The position numbers were made by a program, and so were the translations under genes. A stretch of DNA of 49,879 bases from Saprospiraceae bacterium UBA7687 (lineage in GTDB: Bacteria; Bacteroidota; Bacteroidia; Chitinophagales; Saprospiraceae). The stretch spans positions 14,183 through 64,061 of the forward strand of contig DLGT01000100.1 in the NCBI GenBank assembly GCA_002482845.1, read 5' to 3'. Under the pieces are notes generated by a model. It did no database searches, had not been told where the DNA came from, and saw nothing but the letters and a program-made list of their open reading frames with translations. Shown here piece by piece: positions 1-9,119 of this stretch. Each line of letters opens with the position of its first letter. The first letter of the stretch is position 1.

Positions 1-42
1 GGATTGGTAATTCCTTAACGTAATCATCATAAAATAATATAG

Positions 43-76
43 AAGCACTAATCTCCGGATGAAGTGCTTTTTTTTT
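43..76 (+). terminator. Rho-independent terminator of an upstream gene
   Basis: A 7-bp stem AAGCACT/AGTGCTT (43-49 with 63-69) is followed by a run of T. It would end a plus-strand transcript entering from the left edge, just before mqnB. Confidence 0.7.
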
Positions 77-113
77 GATCATCAGAAATACTATTTCATC
101 ATATAAAAGAAAT

Positions 114-791
114 ATGAATATCCTAATAATAGCAGCAACTGACCTAGAAATCAATCCTTTAATAGCTTATTTTGATGGCAATTGTACAAAAAATGATCAG
201 GGGTTTTATTTATTTAATTCTCATACTATTTACATCTTAACAACAGGCGTTGGTGTGATGCAGACTACATTTGCGATCAGTCAGCTATGCTTTAATCACA
301 AATTTGATGTTGCCATTAATTTAGGTATTGGTGGTTCTTTTGATAGAAATATTCAATTAGGTGATGTGGTTGAAGTCGTCAAAGATAGAATAGCTGACTT
401 AGGCATAGAAGAAGCAAATGGACAATTTATAGATGTTTTTGAAATGGATTTGATAAACAAAGATATATTTCCTTATCAAGATGGATGGATCTCTAAAATA
501 GCAAAAGGACTTCCTGAGACAAACCTTAAAAAAAACTTAGGTATTACTGTTAATAAAGTAACTGGTACAGTGGACTCCATTGTGGCGATCCAAAATAAGT
601 ATAAAGCAGATGTAGAAAGTATGGAAGGTGCGGCTTTTTTTTACACTTGTGCAAAATTGAATCTACCATCCATCCAAGTCCGTGCGATCTCAAACTATGT
701 AGAACCAAGGAATAGGGCTACATGGAAAATGCAAGATGCTATTCAAAATCTTAATCAATTTGCCATAGAGTATTTAAAATCTATAAATTAG
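114..791 (+). CDS. mqnB: Futalosine hydrolase
   Basis: This is a nucleosidase of the PNP/MTAN fold that releases hypoxanthine from futalosine in the menaquinone pathway running through futalosine. The N-terminus MNILIIAATDLEINPL, the glycine-rich NLGIGGSF stretch, and the late VESMEGAAFF motif with its substrate-binding Glu are typical of the family, as is the final VRAISNYVE. The reading frame is open upstream to an ATG at 75, but the conserved N-terminus begins at 114, giving 225 residues, the usual length. It stands alone on the plus strand with DUF3810 converging on it. The UbiD-family decarboxylase at 42477-44285 probably serves the same pathway. Function is assigned by family resemblance with good confidence. 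Confidence 0.85.
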   Translation: MNILIIAATDLEINPLIAYFDGNCTKNDQGFYLFNSHTIYILTTGVGVMQTTFAISQLCFNHKFDVAINLGIGGSFDRNIQLGDVVEVVKDRIADLGIEEANGQFIDVFEMDLINKDIFPYQDGWISKIAKGLPETNLKKNLGITVNKVTGTVDSIVAIQNKYKADVESMEGAAFFYTCAKLNLPSIQVRAISNYVEPRNRATWKMQDAIQNLNQFAIEYLKSIN

Positions 792-825
792 CATGTTATA
801 AAATAAAACAGTAATCTTAGAAAAA

Positions 826-1944
826 CTACTTCCTAAAATTAAAAGCGTGTTTACTTTTTTTCCATCGCAATACTTGCATTGTGATCTCATTATAACTTTG
901 AAGTCCGCTTCTGACACCATGAGATTTTAGGTATGAATCATAAATTTTATCTCTTACAATGGGCATTAGATCAGGATATTTATTAAGGTCATCGCGTATA
1001 GCTTTCAGATCATTTTTTACGCCTACGTTCAATGTGTCATATGTCTGTTTAGCCACATCGGGGTACCTATTTCTCATATCAAAAAATAAATATCTCCAAT
1101 ATCCCATCAATCCTGAATATCTTATTTCTGGAACGTCTGAGCGCATACAAGTGAGGAGACCTATAAAATTACATGCACCTTCATCCGTGTAACCATAACC
1201 GTGTGCCATCTCATGTGCCATAGTAAATGGCCACTGAATCTCATTCATCCCTGGATCTACATGTCCTTCAAATGCAAAAGGTATATAAATTCCTGCTGTA
1301 GAAAACCTAAGTAACAGCCCTTTAGGCTTTAATGCCCGAATCCTCACCCTACCCTTCGTGGGTTTGCCCCAAGTTGAGATCATTTCTTCCTGTTTATCTC
1401 TTATATCCCGCTCTAGGATTACCCAATTTAAATTCATTTCAAGTCTAGATGTATCCGTCGAAATGATATCTCTAGCTTCATTTAGCAATAATGTTATTTC
1501 AGCTAATTCTGAGACCACATCAGCTGAGTCAATAGTTATTTCAGGCAATCCCAATTGATTTTCGATGGAAGGTTGATAGTAATTAAAGCCCCATGTGAAA
1601 TAAAATAAGAAAACGACCCATCCGATAAAATTCATAAATCCTAAACCTAAATCTTTCAGTGTATGAAATTTTGTCTGCTCACTACGCACAAATTTTTGAA
1701 ATGATTTATAAATCAACAAGATAAGATAACAAAATACAACATATACAAAAGGAAACGGCAAATATCCAACTGTATAATCGTACAAGACCCTGATAGATGG
1801 AAATATTACTTTTTCATAAAAGCCATAGAAGCAATCAGTGCAAATCAATTTTGAAAGGATATGCACCATGATAGTTACCACACCTAATAGCAGTCCTATG
1901 TATGAAAATGCTGAAAACTTATGTTTCTGACTTTTTTCTATCAT
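826..1944 (-). CDS. DUF3810 membrane protein with a zinc-protease-like HExxH motif
   Basis: The 372-residue protein has three hydrophobic segments in its first 120 residues (about 14-31, 63-80 and 103-120), then a large soluble domain. That domain contains AHEMAHGYGYTDEGACNF, an HExxH motif followed by a downstream Glu as in gluzincin-like metalloproteases. This layout matches the DUF3810 family of Bacteroidota, whose function is not established. The active-site motif is intact, so membrane-anchored proteolysis is plausible but inferred. It ends 34 bases from mqnB in convergent orientation. The start ATG at 1944 directly precedes a charged N-terminus and the first membrane segment. Confidence 0.75.
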   Translation of the reverse strand: MIEKSQKHKFSAFSYIGLLLGVVTIMVHILSKLICTDCFYGFYEKVIFPSIRVLYDYTVGYLPFPFVYVVFCYLILLIYKSFQKFVRSEQTKFHTLKDLGLGFMNFIGWVVFLFYFTWGFNYYQPSIENQLGLPEITIDSADVVSELAEITLLLNEARDIISTDTSRLEMNLNWVILERDIRDKQEEMISTWGKPTKGRVRIRALKPKGLLLRFSTAGIYIPFAFEGHVDPGMNEIQWPFTMAHEMAHGYGYTDEGACNFIGLLTCMRSDVPEIRYSGLMGYWRYLFFDMRNRYPDVAKQTYDTLNVGVKNDLKAIRDDLNKYPDLMPIVRDKIYDSYLKSHGVRSGLQSYNEITMQVLRWKKSKHAFNFRK

Positions 1945-2114
1945 GCTAATATCATATTCGAAAGAGTAAAGTTAACACCATTTTTAAAAATAATGTACTG
2001 AATAACAATTATGGAAAACTTTGGTCGTAAAAATATGTTGAAACGTTCCATTTTTATTAAAAAAAATATGGTGTAATTTTTGTTATATTACTATTCCACT
2101 AAAATTTTAAGCAT

Positions 2115-2597
2115 ATGAATACCATCCAATCAACTTTTACATACAAAGTATACGAAAGTACTGATGAATTGTCATCTGAAGATAAACAGTTGATGGAAAG
2201 TGCAATCGACCAACTGAAAAATGCTTACGCCCCATATTCAAACTTCCACGTAGGGGCTTCAGTAAGACTGACTGATGGTGATACTTTTGTGGGTTGTAAT
2301 CAAGAGAATGCTTCATATCCGTTATGTATTTGTGGCGAACGAGTAGCTTTGTATAATGCTGGTTCTAATAAGCCGAATGTTCCGATAGAAGCTTTAGCTA
2401 TTACGATTAAAAACATGAAAGCTCGTATCGAAAAACCTGTCTCTCCATGTGGCGCATGCAGACAAGTAATATCTGAATTTGAATTTAGACACAAACACAA
2501 AATAAAAATATTACTAAAGTCTGACGGTCCCGAAGTGTATGAGATTGATTCCGTTCAGGATATTTTGCCTTTAGGCTTTAATGGAACGTTTCTCTAA
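2115..2597 (+). CDS. cdd: Cytidine deaminase
   Basis: It hydrolyses cytidine or deoxycytidine to uridine or deoxyuridine in pyrimidine salvage. The zinc site is complete: CGER around residues 73-76 (Cys ligand and catalytic Glu75) and PCGACRQ with Cys112 and Cys115 as the other two ligands. A three-Cys site with CxE, rather than HxE, is typical of the short homotetrameric class, and 160 residues fits that class. The N-terminus is slightly longer than in common homologues. The last 20 bases overlap the 3' end of convergent kdsB, so the two mRNAs are antisense at their ends. Confidence 0.93.
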   Translation: MNTIQSTFTYKVYESTDELSSEDKQLMESAIDQLKNAYAPYSNFHVGASVRLTDGDTFVGCNQENASYPLCICGERVALYNAGSNKPNVPIEALAITIKNMKARIEKPVSPCGACRQVISEFEFRHKHKIKILLKSDGPEVYEIDSVQDILPLGFNGTFL

Positions 2598-3327
2598 GTA
2601 CAATATCTCTCACTCGTTCTAGATCATCAGGTGTGTCCACGCCTACAGAGTCGTACGTAGTTTCATGACAATGAATAGTATAGCCATTCTGCAGCCATCT
2701 TAATTGCTCAAGTGATTCTGCTAATTCATAAGGCGTAGGAGCTAGTTTAGTCAGTTCCATCAATACATCCCTTTTATAACCATACAAGCCAATATGTCGA
2801 TAGTAATTGGTTTTACAATACCATTGTTCATATTTTATATCGCGAAAAGCAGGAAGTGCCTGTCGTGAGAAATAAAGCGCCTTATTGTGAAAATCCCTGA
2901 CTACTTTGACAACATTATAATCAAAAAGCAAATCAACATCATCTATCAATCTGCACTGTGTACCGATTTGAACATGTTCTTCCTTCATAACACTAATCAA
3001 ATCATCTATTTGAATGGGATTGATCAATGGTTCGTCACCTTGAAGATTGATGATAATGTCGCTGTCGAGCGTGCTACAGACTTCAGCAATACGATCAGTT
3101 CCTGAAATATGATCGGTTGACGTCATTCGCACCTTGGCACCTAGGGCAGAAACATGATCAAATATCTTGGCATGATCAGTTGCAATAATGACCTCATCCG
3201 CGAGCTTGGATTTAAGCGCTTGTTTGTACACACGCATAATTAAACTTTTACCAAAAATATCGGCAAGTGCTTTTTCTGGTAGTCTAGATGAAGCCAATCT
3301 GGATGGTATGATAATGCTGGTTTTCAC
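2578..3327 (-). CDS. kdsB: 3-deoxy-manno-octulosonate cytidylyltransferase
   Basis: It activates KDO as CMP-KDO for lipopolysaccharide inner core assembly in the cytosol. The start PSRLASSRLPEKALADI carries the nucleotide-binding signature of the family, NLQGDEPLI is the metal and substrate loop, and GLYGYKRD and the ESLEQLRWLQNG region are also characteristic. Length 249 residues is normal. It shows that the organism makes KDO-containing LPS. Its stop lies inside the 3' end of cdd. Confidence 0.95.
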   Translation of the reverse strand: MKTSIIIPSRLASSRLPEKALADIFGKSLIMRVYKQALKSKLADEVIIATDHAKIFDHVSALGAKVRMTSTDHISGTDRIAEVCSTLDSDIIINLQGDEPLINPIQIDDLISVMKEEHVQIGTQCRLIDDVDLLFDYNVVKVVRDFHNKALYFSRQALPAFRDIKYEQWYCKTNYYRHIGLYGYKRDVLMELTKLAPTPYELAESLEQLRWLQNGYTIHCHETTYDSVGVDTPDDLERVRDIVLRETFH

Positions 3328-3377
3328 TTTATTAAAATTTTAAGGCTAAAGAAGATACATATTACGTATTTATGTAA

Positions 3378-3385
3378 TATATTTG
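3378..3385 (+). promoter_or_regulatory. Bacteroidota -7 element TATATTTG before the LysM gene
   Basis: This is a perfect match to the TAnnTTTG core, 22 bases before the TTG start at 3408, which supports that start with a very short leader. Confidence 0.6.
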
Positions 3386-3407
3386 CACCCAAATACATAA
3401 GTGCAAA

Positions 3408-4340
3408 TTGAAAACATATCCTAAATATTTAATCTCCCATATAAAATGTAAATGTACGATATTCTTATTTCTTACAATAGTTTCCTCTACATTTGCCCAG
3501 AACAACCGATTTTTCTCCACAGAAAATGATATCATTGTCGATGTCTTACCTGGTAATGAGTTGTTTTACATCCACCACATGGATAAAGGAACCACCGTCT
3601 ATAGCTTAGCAGATATATTTCAAATCGATGTACAAACAATCCTTCAAAAAAACAACTTAAAGTCGCAGCAAGCAATTCCTGAAGGTAAAAACATCAAGGT
3701 GCCCATAAATAGAGAAAATCTGATCATAAAATCTGATTTCAATCCTAAGCAACAAGCTAGTTTGCCGCTGTATTATCAAGTAAAAAAAGGAGAATCACTT
3801 TATAAGATTTCAAAAACATATTTTGGGACGGATGTAAATATTATACAGAAACTTAATAAAAAGACATCAGAATCGATAAACGTCGGAGAAAAACTATTGG
3901 TTGGTTATTTATCTTTGAGCCGGTATAAAAAAGTATCAAACGATATCAGGACCACCAACCAAAAAACGATGCCTAAAGATATGGTTCTAAATGAGCCAAA
4001 AACAAAAGTTGCTATTGACCAAAAGCAAATTGAAGTGACCGATACCGTAGCCAGTGATGCTAAAGTGGTAAAATGGTTTAACTCCAATGTGATAGCCTTA
4101 TGGGATAAAAATAGTGAATCAACCAGTCTTTTTGTCTTACACAATGAAGCTAAATTAGGAAGCACCATGGATATTTACTTCCCAATGCTAAAGCGCCAAG
4201 TAAAAGCAAAAGTGTTAGGCAGAATTCCTGAAGGTACTTATAGAGAAGACATTAGTCTATTCGTTAGCCCAGGTGTAGCTCGCCAATTAGGTATTAGAGA
4301 CGCTAGATTTATGGTAAATATTAAATACGAAGTCTTGTAA
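3408..4340 (+). CDS. Exported LysM-repeat protein with a C-terminal RlpA-like domain
   Basis: The protein starts with TTG (3408). No in-frame ATG exists until well inside the domain region, and a signal peptide ending near TFAQ follows directly. Two LysM-type repeats are visible: about residues 52-98 (FYIHHMDKGTTVYSLADIF) and 120-168 (YYQVKKGESLYKISKTYFG). A linker leads to a C-terminal stretch (about 235-310) with KLGSTMDIYFP and SLFVSPGVARQLGIRDARF, which resembles the double-psi beta-barrel of RlpA-like proteins. LysM binds peptidoglycan, so a periplasmic wall-associated role is likely. Whether the C-terminal domain acts on wall glycans is unknown. Confidence 0.75.
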   Translation: MKTYPKYLISHIKCKCTIFLFLTIVSSTFAQNNRFFSTENDIIVDVLPGNELFYIHHMDKGTTVYSLADIFQIDVQTILQKNNLKSQQAIPEGKNIKVPINRENLIIKSDFNPKQQASLPLYYQVKKGESLYKISKTYFGTDVNIIQKLNKKTSESINVGEKLLVGYLSLSRYKKVSNDIRTTNQKTMPKDMVLNEPKTKVAIDQKQIEVTDTVASDAKVVKWFNSNVIALWDKNSESTSLFVLHNEAKLGSTMDIYFPMLKRQVKAKVLGRIPEGTYREDISLFVSPGVARQLGIRDARFMVNIKYEVL

Positions 4341-4360
4341 ATAAAATTTTGTGTAAATAA

Positions 4361-4398
4361 AAAAAGTCCAGTGAGTATTGAATTCACTGGACTTTTTT
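4361..4398. terminator. Bidirectional Rho-independent terminator
   Basis: A 14-bp perfect stem (4361-4374 with 4384-4397) with A and T tracts on both flanks lies between two convergent genes and can serve both. Confidence 0.85.
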
Positions 4399-4416
4399 AT
4401 TTATGGTTTAACAATT

Positions 4417-6795
4417 TTATTGTTTGATAAACTTGACAGGAGCCATTCCTTTGATATCCAAGAAATACATTCCCAAAGGTAATTCATTGATATCTAATCT
4501 CGTAGTATGGAAATCAATCTTACCTACTTTTGAAACGCTACCCATAACACTAACTATTTGATAATCTAACACTTCGATATTTCTTTTTTCCCTAAGTTCA
4601 ATAATCAAATGATCATTTGATGGATTTGGGTAGATGGTCACTTTATTATTTAACGAAGTAAGGTCTTCTGAAGATGACACCACTGTTTGCGTAACGAAGA
4701 AATTGTCAAACCCAGCTTCAACCAAATGGCCTCTATCCGCAAAATCTGATGCTTCTACAATAAGTCTTAAGCTATCCTCTGTAGAAATGAAACTCAATAG
4801 ATCCAATTCTCTGATAGATTTCCAACCATCTGTAGTTCCGAACACTTTGTCCACAACGACTTCTTCTAGACCATTTGTTAATTTTATTACAAGTGTGTCA
4901 TTAATAGCAGACGATCCACCATCATTAAAAAACCAAACATCATAATTCAATTTTGGCAAATTAAAGCCTGACAAATCCATTGGTGGAGATATAAGTCTTG
5001 TAACACCATTGTCTACATCATCGCACGCAGCGCCTGGATTTCCATTTCCCGTTACATATGCAATATTTCCAACGTCATTAGAATCTTGTCCAGGATTCGC
5101 ATTGATAGATCCATATTTGGTCAATCTTGGTTTTACCCTTTCCCATTCACCTGACATAGAAGGAGTCGATTCGATTGTCCAATTCAGATTATTTTCAAAG
5201 TTATCATTATACCCTTTTTCTAGTGTGGTTATCAATTCATTGTCTGCGCCTTCACCTACCATAAATGATGGTTGGTAAATACTTTCATATCCCCAAGCAT
5301 TTAAAAACAACTCATAGCTAGCAGACAAAATCGTTTGGTTGAGCTCGCCTTCTGTAGATGCAATTAAGTTATATGGTTTTGAATTATTATTTAGAAATAT
5401 ATTAGCAGGAATACCTTGACCATCTTTATCGTTTATGACAAAACTAACTTCTATTGGCCTTTTTCGAATAAGTATTGGATTCCAAGATACTACTTCACCT
5501 CTCACTAAATTGACAGTTGCTACCTGTGTCACAAAATCCGGATGCGTTACCTGAACTTGAAAACTACCATCATATGCTAAGCCGGTCTTAAATTCACCAG
5601 AAGGAGAAGAAAATTCTTTATTAAGCTGATCGGATAAAATATCGATTCTAGCATTTGATATTGCGAGTCCATCAGTATCTTTGACAACACCTTCAAGATA
5701 ACAAGCTCTTTTATAATCTACATCAATGACAAACAATCCATTATTAATATCACTTGCATAAACAATATTGGTACCTGTAAAAGGAAATGCTCCCCAACAA
5801 CCAGAAAAACCATTGTGACATGCTGCTGCATCTTCCCAAGTATCATAGTAAGCAACTTCAATCAAGTTGTCCGGTTTGTGGGCATCTACAATCCTTACAC
5901 CATCAGTGTACCAACTTGTGACTAAATAGCCATTATAATAATGCGTATTGTGAGGTATCACACCGTCATTCTCTCTTTCTAAAGGTCTAAATCTATCTAT
6001 TAACTTTATGGTAGGTAAATCTGTAATATCATAAGCATCCACATAAGCACCAGCTTTTTCATCTGTTGTAAAAACATATTTCCCATCATCAGAAGGCCAT
6101 GCATTGTGGGTAAAATCCCTAGAAGTGGATTGTGTACCCAATACTATAGGATTAGCTTTATCACTCACATCATATATGGTAAGTTTTCCGATATTAATTT
6201 CTGACGCGTATAAAGTGTCACCACGAGTAAAAGCATCATGAGAATAAGTCTGATCTGCAATACCTTTATATTCAGGACTATTTGGATTCACATTAAGGTC
6301 AAACATTAGTACACCTCGTTGGCTGACATTACATCCTGCAAGGTAACAAATGCCATTTTCATCAATGTAAAGATTATGACATCGGTGAAGAATACTTGAT
6401 TGATCATTAATATTAAATTCAGGTCTAAAATTTGTGTGACTTATAGTATCAGGAGCTTTAGTCATATCAATGATAACAAGACCGTCCTGTCCTTGATCGG
6501 TTGTGACATAAAGATGGTTATTGTAACTTTTGATGTCTCTCCATATACTTTGTGCACCATTCGCTTCATACCGCAATACAGGATTAGTAGGATCTTCTAA
6601 TGAAAAAACACTAGTCTTGTTAGCATTTCCAATAATGGCATAATTAATACCATTTTTCTGATATCCCCAAACATCACTGTTATTGCCTTGGAACTGTACA
6701 CGTGAAAGTACATTAGCATTTAAAGACGCATTTTGCCCCATCAAAATCGAAAATGAAGCCATAAAATAAAGAAGTGTAAAAAAAACTCTTACCAT
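4417..6795 (-). CDS. Secreted choice-of-anchor B / LVIVD-repeat protein with T9SS type A sorting domain
   Basis: A signal peptide (about residues 1-20, ending LMGQ) precedes a roughly 350-residue region of LVIVD-like repeats (for example LVIIDMTK, LTIYDVSD, LFVIDVDY), expected to form a beta-propeller. A carboxypeptidase-regulatory-like beta-sandwich follows (about 370-440, LEGVVKDTDGLAISNARI), then a jelly-roll-like region. The last ~80 residues form a T9SS type A sorting domain: VTIYPNPSNDHLIIEL and ELPLGMYFLDIKG, ending in KFIKQ. The protein should be exported by Sec and then moved across the outer membrane by T9SS. Its ligand or substrate is unknown. A TATATTTA -7-like element lies at 6816-6823. 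Confidence 0.85.
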   Translation of the reverse strand: MVRVFFTLLYFMASFSILMGQNASLNANVLSRVQFQGNNSDVWGYQKNGINYAIIGNANKTSVFSLEDPTNPVLRYEANGAQSIWRDIKSYNNHLYVTTDQGQDGLVIIDMTKAPDTISHTNFRPEFNINDQSSILHRCHNLYIDENGICYLAGCNVSQRGVLMFDLNVNPNSPEYKGIADQTYSHDAFTRGDTLYASEINIGKLTIYDVSDKANPIVLGTQSTSRDFTHNAWPSDDGKYVFTTDEKAGAYVDAYDITDLPTIKLIDRFRPLERENDGVIPHNTHYYNGYLVTSWYTDGVRIVDAHKPDNLIEVAYYDTWEDAAACHNGFSGCWGAFPFTGTNIVYASDINNGLFVIDVDYKRACYLEGVVKDTDGLAISNARIDILSDQLNKEFSSPSGEFKTGLAYDGSFQVQVTHPDFVTQVATVNLVRGEVVSWNPILIRKRPIEVSFVINDKDGQGIPANIFLNNNSKPYNLIASTEGELNQTILSASYELFLNAWGYESIYQPSFMVGEGADNELITTLEKGYNDNFENNLNWTIESTPSMSGEWERVKPRLTKYGSINANPGQDSNDVGNIAYVTGNGNPGAACDDVDNGVTRLISPPMDLSGFNLPKLNYDVWFFNDGGSSAINDTLVIKLTNGLEEVVVDKVFGTTDGWKSIRELDLLSFISTEDSLRLIVEASDFADRGHLVEAGFDNFFVTQTVVSSSEDLTSLNNKVTIYPNPSNDHLIIELREKRNIEVLDYQIVSVMGSVSKVGKIDFHTTRLDINELPLGMYFLDIKGMAPVKFIKQ

Positions 6796-6815
6796 AATGT
6801 TTGTTATATTTGGCG

Positions 6816-6823
6816 TAAATATA
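6816..6823 (-). promoter_or_regulatory. Probable -7 element TATATTTA for the LVIVD protein gene
   Basis: Read on the minus strand, this is a 7/8 match to TAnnTTTG, 20 bases upstream of the start at 6795. Confidence 0.4.
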
Positions 6824-6906
6824 ATAATTTATATAATATTATTTTTGTAAAATGAATGAAATTGTCACACAGCAGACCTTTGAACATAAAAACTCATATT
6901 AGAAGG

Positions 6907-7332
6907 TTAAACTTTTTCAATAACCATAACTGTCAATCTAGATACACAAACCAAATTATCAGACTCATCAAATATTTCAGTGTTCCAGATGTGCAAGGTT
7001 CTGCCTATCTTAACAGGTTTAGTGATACTATATACGAATCCTTCTTTGACTGATTTGAGATGATTTGCATTTATCTCTATTCCGACTATTGATTGGCGAG
7101 ATATGTCTTCTATCAAACAGTAGCTAGCTACACTGCCCATTGATTCTGAAAGCACAACCGATGCACCACCATGAAGCAAACCCGCAGGCTGTTTTGTTCG
7201 TTCATCTACGGGCATTTTACCTTTGATATAATCAGGGCCGACTTCAGTAACTTCTATACCCAAGTGAGATGCGAGTGTTTTTTGACTGAATTTGTTTATG
7301 ACGTTTACATCAGGTTTTATTTTCCAGATCAT
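6907..7332 (-). CDS. PaaI/YdiI-like hotdog-fold acyl-CoA thioesterase
   Basis: The 141-residue protein has the hotdog core signature LLHGGASVVLSESMGSVAS, with the Glu and Gly residues of the PaaI/4HBT-II active site, followed by GIEINANHLKSVKEG and SRLTVMVI. It aligns by eye with Escherichia coli YdiI/EntH-type thioesterases along its length. It likely hydrolyses aromatic or acyl-CoA esters in the cytosol. Because the neighbourhood carries futalosine-pathway genes, a MenI role (DHNA-CoA hydrolysis) is not implied, and the substrate is open. A clear -7 element lies at 7366-7373. Confidence 0.85.
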   Translation of the reverse strand: MIWKIKPDVNVINKFSQKTLASHLGIEVTEVGPDYIKGKMPVDERTKQPAGLLHGGASVVLSESMGSVASYCLIEDISRQSIVGIEINANHLKSVKEGFVYSITKPVKIGRTLHIWNTEIFDESDNLVCVSRLTVMVIEKV

Positions 7333-7365
7333 TTATTTATAATACATTTGTGGTGAATAAGAGCA

Positions 7366-7373
7366 CAAAAATA
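7366..7373 (-). promoter_or_regulatory. Bacteroidota -7 element TATTTTTG for the thioesterase gene
   Basis: This is a full TAnnTTTG match on the minus strand, 33 bases before the start at 7332. The divergent CDF gene has its own near-match TACATTTC at 7415-7422 on the plus strand. Confidence 0.5.
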
Positions 7374-7436
7374 GCAAAATGGTCGATCTTTAGATACCAT
7401 TGAAAGTCATTTTGTACATTTCACTTAAATAATAGA

Positions 7437-8441
7437 ATGTCCATACATCTTCATAAAATAAAAATCCAAAAGACCATTTTCATTGGTGGGATCGTTTTGT
7501 TTTTTATAAAAGTAACTGCTTTTTACCTTACAAATTCAGTTGGTATCCTTTCTGACGCCTTAGAAAGCACTGTCAATATCATCACAGGATTTGTTACCCT
7601 TAAAAGTCTTCAATTTGCTATAAAACCTAGGGATGAAGACCATCCCTATGGCCACGGCAAGGTAGAATTGATTACAGCTTCCATTGAAGGTATCCTCATA
7701 GGAATTGCAGGGATTCTTATCATTATTGAAGCTATTAAAAGATTGGGAAGTCCTGTCTCTGTGGTTCAGATGGATATTGGTATTTACTTACTCCTTTTTA
7801 CGTCTGTTATCAATTATCTAATGGGAAGCTACAGTATTAAAGAAGGTCAAAAATCAAATTCTATAGGTTTGATAGCTGGTGGTAAACATTTGATTTCTGA
7901 TACCTACTCTACCCTAGCCCTTATTGGTGGATTGGTCATTTATAAGTTTTCAGGTTTACAATGGATCGATAGTGTACTTGCAATTGTATTAGGCATCTTT
8001 ATATTAGTTACTGGTTTTAATGTTTTGCGAACTACACTCAATGGGTTGATGGACGAGGCTGACGTGACAGCTTTGGGCATTTTGATTGGACATTTAGAAG
8101 AACATAAATCCCCATCATGGATTTATATTCACAAATTAACGTATCTAAAATTTGGGAGTGTCTCACATGTAGACCTTCACCTTACCGTTCCATGGTATTT
8201 TGATATGCGTAAATCTAAATACGAGATACAGTCATTAAAGAAAATTATCAGCAACCACCTTCCTGAAGATGATGTAGATATTTCTATTCAAAGTGAACCT
8301 TGTGAATATGTCATGTGCCAAAGCTGTCGAGTGGATTGTTACGATAGAAGACACCAATTTGATCATGATATGCCTTGGACTGTCGAGTTGGTCACTAGTA
8401 CCAATAAATACAATAATTCGTTAAAGGCCGAAACAAAATAA
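7437..8441 (+). CDS. Cation diffusion facilitator family transporter
   Basis: This is a proton-coupled divalent metal exporter of the inner membrane. About six hydrophobic segments occupy residues 10-205. The segment-two Asp (SDALESTVN) and the loop DHPYGHGKVELI are the family signature, and a second Asp occurs in HLISDTYS. The cytosolic C-terminal domain (about 210-334) ends in a Cys/His-rich tail, CEYVMCQSCRVDCYDRRHQFDHD, which probably binds metal. The metal (zinc, iron, manganese or other) cannot be read from sequence. Confidence 0.9.
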   Translation: MSIHLHKIKIQKTIFIGGIVLFFIKVTAFYLTNSVGILSDALESTVNIITGFVTLKSLQFAIKPRDEDHPYGHGKVELITASIEGILIGIAGILIIIEAIKRLGSPVSVVQMDIGIYLLLFTSVINYLMGSYSIKEGQKSNSIGLIAGGKHLISDTYSTLALIGGLVIYKFSGLQWIDSVLAIVLGIFILVTGFNVLRTTLNGLMDEADVTALGILIGHLEEHKSPSWIYIHKLTYLKFGSVSHVDLHLTVPWYFDMRKSKYEIQSLKKIISNHLPEDDVDISIQSEPCEYVMCQSCRVDCYDRRHQFDHDMPWTVELVTSTNKYNNSLKAETK

Positions 8442-8537
8442 ATAATATATCTGTTTGGCATCTTTACCAAATCAAATGGATAGAGCATTAGCTCACATAC
8501 ACTTCGTCAATAATCAGATAGAATACACTAATAATAT

Positions 8538-9119
8538 ATGCACGATATAGAGCCTTGGTTCGGCTGGAGAGATGAATATGCAGCAGAAAGAGATAGCAAA
8601 TCTCCATTTTACGGACGGACATACGACGAATTTAAATTTACTAGTCAGATTTATAATTATTACATTCATCCCCAATGGGATTTTTTTGGTTCTGAGACAC
8701 TTTATTGTAAAATCCTATATGTAGATTATAAAAGAAAATTTGCACTTATTGAGTTGATTGGTGAGTGGAATGACTGTATTGGGAATGACATCATGTTTCT
8801 GAAACGTGACCTTGCTGATGTTTTCCTGAAGAAGGATATAAATAGATTTGTTCTCTTATGTGACAATGTGCTCAATTATCACGGAGATGATGATAGTTAC
8901 TATGAAGAGTGGTATGATGATGTAAAAGATGAAAATGGATGGATATGTTTAGTGAATACTTTTGATCATATACTCGATGAAATGAAAAAATTCAGATTGC
9001 ACTATTATTTAAATTTTGGACCTGAATATAACGATATCAATTGGAGAGTTAAAAAACCTGCTTATATTGTGGATGAAATAGAAAATATAATAAATAATCG
9101 TCAAAAAAGTCTGTTATGA
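8538..9119 (+). CDS. Conserved-looking acidic protein of unknown function, coupled to era
   Basis: I do not recognise a family. The 193-residue protein has no signal peptide or membrane segment and is rich in Asp, Glu, Tyr and Trp, with an acidic run HGDDDSYYEEWYDDVKDE near the middle. The central part (YCKILYVDYKRKFALIELIGEW) looks like a beta-rich domain. Its stop codon overlaps the era start in ATGA, so translation of the two is probably coupled and the protein may act with ribosome assembly. That link rests on position only. Confidence 0.7.
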   Translation: MHDIEPWFGWRDEYAAERDSKSPFYGRTYDEFKFTSQIYNYYIHPQWDFFGSETLYCKILYVDYKRKFALIELIGEWNDCIGNDIMFLKRDLADVFLKKDINRFVLLCDNVLNYHGDDDSYYEEWYDDVKDENGWICLVNTFDHILDEMKKFRLHYYLNFGPEYNDINWRVKKPAYIVDEIENIINNRQKSLL

